8,876 bases of DNA, from positions 1 through 8,876 of the forward strand of contig JAOZGV010000012.1 in assembly GCA_026015225.1 (NCBI GenBank). Direction: 5' to 3'. The notes beneath the pieces were generated by a model. The model saw nothing but the letters and a program-made list of their open reading frames with translations, searched no databases and was not told the origin of the DNA. Source of the stretch: Candidatus Bathyarchaeota archaeon (GTDB taxonomy: Archaea > Thermoproteota > Bathyarchaeia > 40CM-2-53-6 > RBG-13-38-9). Of the stretch, positions 1 through 5,162 are shown one piece after another. Numbering within the stretch: position 1 is the first letter of the stretch; every line of letters begins with the position of its first letter. Position numbers and translations under genes: made by a program.

Positions 1-441
1 AGTACAGTAAATACCTTAGATGCATGGACTGCTGATATGAATGGAAATCGAAAAAATAACTTTAATGCAGATGAAAAATTTTATGTCTATGTACTTATTC
101 CTGGAAATTGGTTAGAAAGTTATATTTGGATGTATGAATATCATCAATTAAACTCTTCATCAGAGAGATGGATTGTTTGGATGCGTATGATAGGACCTGG
201 CAGATTTAGATTCGGCCCCTTCTATCCTCAGGAATTTCAGCCCTTGGAAAATTATACATGGAAAGTTTGGATCTATAATCCAGAAAGAGATATCTATCAA
301 GATACTATTTTTTCTTTTACATTCGGAGAAGAAATACCTGAATATCCTAATCCGGCTTTAATACTTATTATCAGTCTAATAATACTCTTCTTTTACAAGA
401 AATATTTCATAAAATTCCAACCAAATCAGTTTAAGCTATGA
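1..441 (+). CDS. C-terminal part of a membrane-anchored surface protein (5' end outside window)
   Basis: The frame is open from base 1, so the gene begins upstream of the window; about 146 residues are visible. The visible part is an extracytoplasmic-type segment rich in Trp, Tyr, Asn and Phe, starting with a D-x-N-G-N stretch followed by FNADEKFYVYV. That pattern recalls repeat modules of archaeal S-layer-like proteins, where it precedes a beta-sandwich; this comparison is from memory. The C-terminus is diagnostic: EEIPEYPNP, then one hydrophobic helix (ALILIISLIILFF), then KK and a short basic tail. The tripartite layout resembles archaeal C-terminal anchors such as PEF/PEFG-type sorting signals. 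It implies a protein held on the outer face of the membrane with only a short tail inside. No specific function can be named. An internal ATG at 37 exists but is unlikely to be the real start. Confidence 0.75.
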   Translation, partial: STVNTLDAWTADMNGNRKNNFNADEKFYVYVLIPGNWLESYIWMYEYHQLNSSSERWIVWMRMIGPGRFRFGPFYPQEFQPLENYTWKVWIYNPERDIYQDTIFSFTFGEEIPEYPNPALILIISLIILFFYKKYFIKFQPNQFKL

Positions 442-504
442 AATATTATTTTATAATAACGTTAACATTTACCTAAATTAGAAACGGCTCTATCATTAAT
501 GTTA

Positions 505-509
505 TTTTT
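505..509 (+). terminator. Weak oligo-T tract after the surface-protein gene
   Basis: Five consecutive T residues lie about 65 bp after the stop at 441 and before the next gene. Archaeal termination often uses such oligo-T tracts without a hairpin. The tract is short, so the call is weak. Confidence 0.25.
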
Positions 510-546
510 GTCAAATTAAACACTCATTTAATATTTCCTTTAGAAT

Positions 547-1398
547 ATGTCCAGGTTGAGATTCTTGAATTATGATATTCTTGCACCAGCTTTCCCTTAT
601 CCGGCATTAATTCTGAAAAAAAATTCTGAAAAGATTTTAATTATTAGTGATTTGCATATCGGTTGGGAAGTATCTCTTGCAAAGAATGGAATTCACATTC
701 CTTCGCAAACTCCTAAACTTTTAAAAAAAATTTTGGATTTAATGAAAATTCATAAACCTACACGTTTAATTTTCTTGGGTGATGTCAAACATACGGTAAC
801 TGGAGCAGAGTTAAGCGAATGGAAGGAAATTCCTAACTTGTTTGAGAAAATCTCAGAAATTGCACAAGATATCGAAATAGTTCAAGGAAATCATGATGGA
901 AATTTAGAACCTTTAGTACCAAGAAATGTCAAATTTATTAGCGCTAAAGGAACATTACTCCCTGGTAATATTGGAGTTTTTCATGGCCATGCTTGGCCTT
1001 CTATCGAACTTTTAAAGTCCGATTATATGGTGATGGGGCACCTTCATCCTGTTATTACATTTAAAGATAGTTTTGGCTTTAGAACTACAAAACAAGTTTG
1101 GATTAAAACAGAGTGCGATTTAAAAAAACTTGGATTATCATTAATCAAACATCTTGGAAAAAGATCTTATGATCAAATAAATCTGATTACCAAAGAAAAA
1201 AATAGGATGATTAAGTTGATAATAATGCCTTCTTTTAACAAATTATTAAGTGGTCAGCCTGTAAATATGAAAAGCCGCCATAATGAAAATTTGTATTTCG
1301 GTCCAATATTGCGCTCAAAAAGTATTATTGTGGACGAAGCAGAAGTATACTTGTTAGATGGAACTTTGCTTGGAAAGATCGATGATTTAATGTTGTGA
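547..1398 (+). CDS. Archaeal metallophosphoesterase, MJ0037 type (SbcD/Mre11-related)
   Basis: A 283-residue calcineurin-like phosphoesterase with the full set of metal-binding motifs: SDLHIG (Asp35, His37), GDVKH (Asp79), GNHD (Asn115, His116), HGH (His146, His148) and GHLHP (His165, His167). These residues bind a two-metal centre that hydrolyses phosphoester bonds. The C-terminal part carries LLSGQPVN, GPIL and AEVYLLDGTLLG, typical of the archaeal MJ0037-like family often annotated as SbcD-related. It lacks the capping and ATPase-binding regions of true Mre11/SbcD and no Rad50 gene is nearby, so it is not mre11. The substrate is unknown; it may be a nuclease or a phosphatase. The ATG at 547 puts the first catalytic motif at residue 34, as usual for this family. 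No clear ribosome-binding site precedes it. The preceding gene ends 105 bp upstream. Confidence 0.88.
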   Translation: MSRLRFLNYDILAPAFPYPALILKKNSEKILIISDLHIGWEVSLAKNGIHIPSQTPKLLKKILDLMKIHKPTRLIFLGDVKHTVTGAELSEWKEIPNLFEKISEIAQDIEIVQGNHDGNLEPLVPRNVKFISAKGTLLPGNIGVFHGHAWPSIELLKSDYMVMGHLHPVITFKDSFGFRTTKQVWIKTECDLKKLGLSLIKHLGKRSYDQINLITKEKNRMIKLIIMPSFNKLLSGQPVNMKSRHNENLYFGPILRSKSIIVDEAEVYLLDGTLLGKIDDLML

Positions 1399-1453
1399 AT
1401 AATGATAATATGAATACATGCTACAGATCCCAGGTTTACGGAGAGCAAAGTAT

Positions 1454-1469
1454 CGATTTATTCTTAAAT
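1454..1469 (+). promoter_or_regulatory. Possible TATA box for the small membrane-protein gene
   Basis: The stretch CGATTTATTCTTAAATG resembles an archaeal TATA element. A start site about 25 bp downstream (near 1487) would leave a leader of roughly 18 nt that holds the GTGGTG ribosome-binding site. Position fits, but the match is approximate. Confidence 0.35.
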
Positions 1470-1504
1470 GAGAATTAAACATAATTAGAGTGGTGTAAGC
1501 TTGA

Positions 1505-1864
1505 ATGATTGAAAGATTAGGAGAATGGGCATTCATAACTTTAGTTCTAATCGCCATCTTAGCTGGTTTAGTAGCAGGGATAGTAGGAAGAGCAGCAGTT
1601 GGATGGGTCACACTAGCGATGGTAATTTTAGGAATAATAGTTGGTTTTACCACAATCACTTGCAGGGAGGCTGTACCTTTTTTGACTGCAGCAATTGCTT
1701 TATTAGTTGCTAATGCAGGTGGGATCTTCTTGATAATAGATGAGGTTTTACCCCCTCTTGGGACCATCATCGATGCTATTGTAAACAATATAGCTGCCTT
1801 CGTAGCTCCGGCTGCAATAATCTTGGCTTTAAAAGTAATCGTCGGTATTGCGAAGACAAAATAA
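1505..1864 (+). CDS. Small four-helix membrane protein, function unknown
   Basis: A 119-residue, strongly hydrophobic protein with about four membrane helices: residues 8-28, 33-51, 57-77 and 97-114. Helices 1 and 2 are rich in Gly and Ala and could pack tightly. The layout is GIIVGF...CREAVPFLTAAIALL, then GG, then PPLGTIIDAIVNNIAAFVAPAAIILALK. From memory it resembles small conserved membrane proteins of unknown function seen in many uncultured archaea. The only charged residues inside the membrane region are R29, R54, E55, D79, E80 and D90, probably in loops. The ATG at 1505 is preceded by GTGGTG (1490-1495) at 9 nt, a good archaeal Shine-Dalgarno match. It stands alone, with a TATA-like element upstream and a T tract after the stop. 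A weaker frame covering the same bases on the other strand is low-complexity and not credible. Confidence 0.8.
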   Translation: MIERLGEWAFITLVLIAILAGLVAGIVGRAAVGWVTLAMVILGIIVGFTTITCREAVPFLTAAIALLVANAGGIFLIIDEVLPPLGTIIDAIVNNIAAFVAPAAIILALKVIVGIAKTK

Positions 1865-1873
1865 CATAAATTA

Positions 1874-1884
1874 TTTTTTATAAA
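1874..1884 (+). promoter_or_regulatory. T-tract followed by TATAAA: terminator of the membrane-protein gene and/or TATA box of the next gene
   Basis: Six T residues followed by ATAAA lie just after the stop at 1864. The T tract could end the upstream transcript. The TTTATAAA core is also a good TATA match, which would give a leader of about 125 nt for the dehydrogenase. A second TATA-like stretch, TTATATTTT at 1983-1991, is closer to that gene. Confidence 0.35.
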
Positions 1885-2017
1885 CCCTAAATTAATCTTT
1901 GATATTAAATAATTCAAAATATTATTGAATCCCTCATATATTTTACAAAGTAGGAACATAAACACTGCAATATTAGATATTCTTATATTTTCATTAAGCA
2001 GATACATTTGGACCGTA

Positions 2018-2022
2018 GAGGT
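2018..2022 (+). promoter_or_regulatory. Ribosome-binding site GAGGT that fixes a TTG start
   Basis: GAGGT lies 10 nt before the TTG at 2033 and matches the anti-Shine-Dalgarno end of archaeal 16S rRNA. It supports starting the dehydrogenase at 2033 rather than at the TTG at 1925, which would add 36 residues with no family counterpart. Confidence 0.65.
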
Positions 2023-2032
2023 TTGGCTTTAT

Positions 2033-3409
2033 TTGTCATACAACGTTATTATTATTGGATGTGGACCAGCTGGTATCTTTTCTGCTCTTGAATTGACAAA
2101 AAATAAAGAATTAAAAATCTTAATGCTAGATAGGGGGCCCATCATAGAAAAAAGAAAATGTCCTGCCAGTCGAGGATTAGAATGTGTCCGCTGTAACCCA
2201 TGTTACTTGTTGAGTGGTTGGGGTGGTTCAGGAGCTTTTAGTGATGGAAAATTGACCTTATCTAGTGAAATCGGCGGTTGGCTAAATGAATATTTTGACG
2301 AGCAAAATTTATTGAATCTAATAAATTATGGTGATAAAATCTGGTTAGATTTTGGAGCTCCAAGACACCTTTATGGTGTTGATGAAGACAAGATTGATGA
2401 GATCGAAAAAAGAGCTACCTTAGCTGGACTCAAACTGATCCCCGATAAATTAAGACATCTTGGAACCGAAAATTGTGCTAAAGTTATTGGAAAAATGAAA
2501 GAATCTTTAGAAGAAAAGAATGTCGATATAAGAACTGAAATTGAAGTAAAAAATTTAGTAGTTAATAATAATATAGTAAGCGGAGTTAAGACAAGTGATG
2601 GTGACATAATAGATGGAAAGTATGTCGTAGCAGCTCCTGGTCGTATAGGTGCTGAATGGTTAACCAATGAGGCTCAACTACTGGGTTTAAAAACTCTTAA
2701 CAACCCCGTCGATATCGGCGTTCGGGTTGAGGTATCCGCATCAATCATGCAGGAATTAACTGATGTACTATATGAACCAAAATTTATCTATTTTTCAAAA
2801 TCATTTGATGATAGAGTAAGAACTTTTTGTATGAATCCCGGTGGAGAAATAATAACCGAGTCTTATGATGGGATAATAACAGTAAACGGTCAAAGTTATG
2901 CAAACAAAAAAACCGATAATACTAATTTTGCAATATTGGTTAGTACGACTTTCACAGAACCTTTCAAAGAACCAATAGCATACGGCAAGTATATAGCTCG
3001 TCTTGCAAATCTTTTGGGTGGAGGAATCTTGATACAAAGGCTGGGGGATCTGGATTTCGGAAGAAGATCTACAGACTCAAGAATTGCTAGAAATGTAGTA
3101 AATCCAACGCTAAAATCTGCAACTCCTGGAGACTTAAGCTTTGTCTTACCATATAGATATCTATCGGATATCCGTGAAATGTTGAAAGCAATGGACAAAG
3201 TATCCCCAGGACTTTACGATAAAAATACTCTGCTATATGGAGTAGAAGTGAAGTTTTACTCCTCAAGACTTGAGCTGAATAATTGTTTCGAAACTAAGAT
3301 TTCCAATCTTTTCGCTATAGGTGATGGTGCTGGGATAACTAGGGGTTTAATTCAAGCCTCAGTGTCAGGAATAGTTGCTGCTAGAGAAATTATTAAAAGA
3401 GAAAAATGA
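2033..3409 (+). CDS. FAD-dependent dehydrogenase of the COG2509 type
   Basis: A 458-residue flavoprotein. The N-terminus is a Rossmann strand with GCGPAG (Gly9, Gly11, Gly14) and an acidic residue ending strand 2 (Asp33), which bind the ADP part of FAD. A cysteine cluster follows: Cys43, Cys51, Cys54, Cys57 (C-x7-C-x2-C-x2-C). Next comes the GWGGSGAFSDGKLTLS block characteristic of the uncharacterised COG2509 dehydrogenases. Near the C-terminus, FAIGDGAG (Gly430-Asp431-Gly432) followed by TRGLIQASVSGIVAA is the second FAD-contact motif. The protein should be cytoplasmic; its electron donor and substrate are not known, and I do not name one. The TTG at 2033 is chosen because GAGGT precedes it by 10 nt and because the Rossmann fold then starts at residue 3, as usual. 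The gene is flanked by non-coding stretches and looks monocistronic. Confidence 0.88.
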   Translation: MSYNVIIIGCGPAGIFSALELTKNKELKILMLDRGPIIEKRKCPASRGLECVRCNPCYLLSGWGGSGAFSDGKLTLSSEIGGWLNEYFDEQNLLNLINYGDKIWLDFGAPRHLYGVDEDKIDEIEKRATLAGLKLIPDKLRHLGTENCAKVIGKMKESLEEKNVDIRTEIEVKNLVVNNNIVSGVKTSDGDIIDGKYVVAAPGRIGAEWLTNEAQLLGLKTLNNPVDIGVRVEVSASIMQELTDVLYEPKFIYFSKSFDDRVRTFCMNPGGEIITESYDGIITVNGQSYANKKTDNTNFAILVSTTFTEPFKEPIAYGKYIARLANLLGGGILIQRLGDLDFGRRSTDSRIARNVVNPTLKSATPGDLSFVLPYRYLSDIREMLKAMDKVSPGLYDKNTLLYGVEVKFYSSRLELNNCFETKISNLFAIGDGAGITRGLIQASVSGIVAAREIIKREK

Positions 3410-3436
3410 TTCGATGAATGCCATTTAGTGACAATA

Positions 3437-3442
3437 TTTTTT
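3437..3442 (+). terminator. Oligo-T tract after the FAD-dehydrogenase gene
   Basis: Six T residues 28 bp past the stop at 3409, of the type that ends archaeal transcripts. It also lies beyond the 3' end of the oppositely oriented tRNA gene, so it separates two converging transcripts. Confidence 0.4.
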
Positions 3443-3504
3443 AGCTAAATTGTAGCTGAATAATGAAATTTCAATATAATGATCGATTGATGGGGCGGGC
3501 GGGA

Positions 3505-3523
3505 ATTTCATAGGTAAAACTAT
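3505..3523 (-). other. tRNA-Pro intron 2, 19 nt, T-loop position 59/60
   Basis: The intron interrupts the T-loop between A59 and T60. The exon bases T54-T55-C56-A57 pair perfectly with TGAA of the intron (four pairs). The bulges are AA|A and AT|T, and the distal intron helix is TAG/CTA. The T-stem forms the other flanking helix. This is a complete hBHBh' motif. Removal restores the universal TTCAAAT T-loop. Confidence 0.85.
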
Positions 3524-3545
3524 TTTGAACCCGCGATCTCCGGCT

Positions 3546-3558
3546 CTCTCTCATCAGA
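3546..3558 (-). other. tRNA-Pro intron 1, 13 nt, position 37/38
   Basis: The 13 bases between G37 and A38 are excess over a 7-nt anticodon loop. In the precursor, C32-T33-C34 pairs with GAG of the intron, with a G35/A mismatch completing a 4-position central helix. The bulges are GG|T and AG|A, so both cuts fall after the second bulge base as in canonical BHB sites. The mismatch and the tiny distal hairpin make it a relaxed motif. Confidence 0.78.
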
Positions 3559-3628
3559 CCCGAGACCGGGATCTTAGACCAGACTGGACCACCGCCCCAA
3601 AGCTAACACTTTCATTGATTATTCACCT

Positions 3629-3644
3629 AAAATAAAAATAAAGC
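3629..3644 (-). promoter_or_regulatory. Possible TATA box of the tRNA-Pro gene
   Basis: On the reverse strand the run GCTTTATTTTTATTTT is centred about 40 nt upstream of the mature tRNA 5' end. A start about 26 nt downstream would give a short leader for RNase P to remove. The sequence is only an approximate match to the archaeal TATA box in an AT-rich spacer. Confidence 0.35.
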
Positions 3645-3765
3645 GTTTAATATTCACTCAAATACTACTATCTAGGTAAATGATTGTTTCTTCCCAATAA
3701 AAAAATTAAAACGTTACTGAACTGATTCTATCTTATTAGAATTTTCTATTGTGGGAAAATGATAT

Positions 3766-4935
3766 ATGCCGACAAATCTGAACGCTGAATCCAAAGCTAA
3801 ATGGAAAAGGTATCTTTTAGAGAAAAGGCCAGAAGCAAAAATTAGAGCTCTAGAAGATTTCTACTCCGCAATTCCTAAACATAAAGGAAATGAAAAATTA
3901 AGGGTCAATATTAAGCGAAAACTATCAAATTTAAAAATAGAAATAGAAAATAAAAAGAAACGAAGTTCTCGCTCATCTGGTTATGGCGCTTCTTTAAAAA
4001 AGACAGGAGCTGCTCAAATAGTAATTTTAGGTCATACAAACGTTGGAAAGAGTAGTTTATTGGCGACCTTAACCAATGCTAAACCGCAGATTGCTAACTA
4101 TGAGTATACTACCACTAAACCAATTCAAGGAATGCTTGAGTTCGAAAATTTAGGTTTTCAGCTTATAGAAGCGCCGGCTCTAATGCCGCAAAATGTTGAA
4201 AGCAAAGCATGGAATGCTCAAACTCTAGCTATAGCACAAAATTCTGATGGATTGATTCTTATGATAGATATTTCAGAAAATTCAACTTATCAGCTCAAAT
4301 CTATTATCGATCATCTTGAAGATTTTGGTATATCCATATCTAAACCAAAATTTGAAGTTGAAATCTTAAGGGAAAGAGCGCGTGGTATTCAAATAATGCT
4401 ATCTGGTAAGCTATTGGATTGTAATTTAAAGGATGTAGAGAAATTAGCACATAGTTATGGAATCCGAAATGCATTATTGAAAATATTCGGCGAAACAAAA
4501 TTAGAAGATATTGAAAATGCTTTGCTTGAAAATAAAAGAATTTTTAAGTCTGCAATTATTCTTGCCAATAAAACAGATAAAGTCAAGAAAAATACAGAAG
4601 ACCTGAAAGTAAATATTCATGACTATATACCTCTTCTTGAGATATCATGTGAAGATAAAAATAATCTCGAAGAAGTTGCTCCAACTATCTTTAAAACACT
4701 CGGTATTATTCGAATTTATACCAAGGAACCAGGAACCCGACCTACTTCTAATATGCCTTTTATATTAAAAAGTGGTAGTTCAGTATTCAGGTTAGCAAAG
4801 GAAATCCATAGTGATTTCTATAGGGATTTTAAATATGCCCGAATATGGGGGCCGAGTAGCAAATATCCGGGTGAGAAAGTAGGTGGAACCCATATTCTCA
4901 AGGATGGGGATACTATAGAGATTCATACAAAATAA
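3766..4935 (+). CDS. DRG/Obg-related GTPase with C-terminal TGS domain
   Basis: A 389-residue protein. Residues 1-80 are a charged helical N-terminus including IPKHKGNEKL, a signature I recall from a prokaryotic DRG-like subgroup. The G domain has G1 GHTNVGKSS (89-97), a TTT stretch as G2 (115-117), G4 NKTD (268-271) and G5 SCE (294-296). Between G3 and G4 sits the insertion typical of DRG proteins (about 190-255). Residues 313-389 form a TGS domain ending in GGTHILKDGDTIEIH. G3 is unusual: LIEAPAL (E135-A-P-A138) replaces the usual DxxG. DRG proteins act in translation, usually on ribosomes; the exact role here is unknown. Start at 3766 gives MPTNL, matching family N-termini; the ribosome-binding site is weak. 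The gene diverges from the tRNA-Pro gene and is followed by T tracts. Confidence 0.87.
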   Translation: MPTNLNAESKAKWKRYLLEKRPEAKIRALEDFYSAIPKHKGNEKLRVNIKRKLSNLKIEIENKKKRSSRSSGYGASLKKTGAAQIVILGHTNVGKSSLLATLTNAKPQIANYEYTTTKPIQGMLEFENLGFQLIEAPALMPQNVESKAWNAQTLAIAQNSDGLILMIDISENSTYQLKSIIDHLEDFGISISKPKFEVEILRERARGIQIMLSGKLLDCNLKDVEKLAHSYGIRNALLKIFGETKLEDIENALLENKRIFKSAIILANKTDKVKKNTEDLKVNIHDYIPLLEISCEDKNNLEEVAPTIFKTLGIIRIYTKEPGTRPTSNMPFILKSGSSVFRLAKEIHSDFYRDFKYARIWGPSSKYPGEKVGGTHILKDGDTIEIHTK

Positions 4936-4949
4936 TTTCAATATGATAA

Positions 4950-4965
4950 TTTTTCCCTAATTTTT
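4950..4965 (+). terminator. Two oligo-T tracts after the GTPase gene
   Basis: Two runs of five T separated by CCCTAA start 15 bp past the stop at 4935, with a further TTTT shortly after. Clustered T tracts are a typical archaeal terminator layout. Confidence 0.5.
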
Positions 4966-5031
4966 CATTTTACTTCGATATTATCATGAATGCATGCAAA
5001 TTCTTATTGAGAATGTATTTGTACTCTAAAG

Positions 5032-5051
5032 GTTTTTGTTAATGCAAAAAC
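5032..5051 (+). repeat. Perfect 7-bp hairpin in the spacer before the URO-D-like gene
   Basis: GTTTTTG, six loop bases, then CAAAAAC form a perfect inverted repeat about 20 bp before a TATA-like box. A weaker imperfect stem (CAAATTCT with AGAA and TTTG, 4997-5021) lies just before it. It could be an operator or a late terminator; its weak A-T pairs make chance possible. Confidence 0.4.
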
Positions 5052-5068
5052 ATTTCTAATTATTAATT

Positions 5069-5080
5069 ATTATAAAAATA
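5069..5080 (+). promoter_or_regulatory. Likely TATA box of the URO-D-like gene
   Basis: ATTATAAAAATA is a good archaeal TATA match. It would place a transcription start near 5098-5101, right after a short GC palindrome (AGCGCGCGCT, 5085-5094) that stands out in the AT-rich spacer. Confidence 0.45.
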
Positions 5081-5097
5081 GAATAGCGCGCGCTAAA

Positions 5098-5148
5098 GTG
5101 GATCCTATTGAAAGTGTAGAGAAATGTCTTGAATGGATAGAAAAATAG
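5098..5148 (+). CDS. Possible 16-codon leader ORF before the URO-D-like gene
   Basis: A GTG at 5098 opens a short frame reading VDPIESVEKCLEWIEK and stopping with TAG at 5146-5148, 14 nt before the preferred ATG at 5163. The GTG sits where the TATA box at 5069-5080 would place the transcript start, so it could be read leaderless. The acidic, helix-like peptide resembles coding sequence more than random spacer, but the frame is too short to judge. It could equally be a remnant of an older gene. Confidence 0.25.
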   Translation: MDPIESVEKCLEWIEK

Positions 5149-5162
5149 ACAGATGTGAATTT

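Larger units (their letters stand above)
3491..3598 (-). tRNA. tRNA-Pro (anticodon CGG) with two introns
   Basis: The reverse strand folds into a complete cloverleaf once two insertions are removed. The acceptor stem is GGGGCGG (3598-3592) with CCGCCCC (3498-3492) and discriminator A73 at 3491. The D-arm has GTC/GAT pairs and a TCTGG loop. The anticodon stem is CCGGT/GCCGG. The T-stem is GCGGG/CCCGC. The anticodon CGG is at 3562-3560 with T33 before it and G37 after it, so the tRNA should read CCG (proline). The primary transcript is 108 nt and the mature body 76 nt; CCA is not encoded. Intron 1 is 13 nt in the anticodon loop; intron 2 is 19 nt in the T-loop, where a 26-nt loop contains the normal TTCAAAT split between its sixth and seventh bases. 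Both fit BHB motifs. Glu (CTC) was considered but does not give a proper 7-nt loop. Confidence 0.9.

Noticed and set aside
439..477. 12-codon ATG frame overlapping the stop of the surface-protein gene
   Set aside because: Too short and AT-biased to distinguish from chance.
547..1398. Annotation as mre11/sbcD
   Set aside because: The protein is too short, lacks the capping domain, and no rad50, herA or nurA gene is adjacent.
1387..2007. Long reverse-strand frame of about 206 residues over the small membrane-protein gene
   Set aside because: It runs antisense through a gene with a good ribosome-binding site and clear membrane helices. Its own translation is Ala/Ile/Thr/Lys-rich low complexity and matches no fold I know.
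1925..2032. 36-residue N-terminal extension of the FAD-dehydrogenase from the TTG at 1925
   Set aside because: The family starts with the Rossmann strand, and GAGGT directly precedes the TTG at 2033. No ribosome-binding site precedes 1925.
2371..3198. Reverse-strand open frames inside the FAD-dehydrogenase gene
   Set aside because: They are antisense to a gene with unmistakable FAD motifs and contain no recognisable domain.
3491..3598. Reading the tRNA as Glu (anticodon CTC) or as a degenerate pseudogene
   Set aside because: With CGG at 34-36 the loop, T33, purine 37, both intron folds and all stems fit. The CTC reading leaves an irregular loop. All stems pair, so there is no sign of decay.
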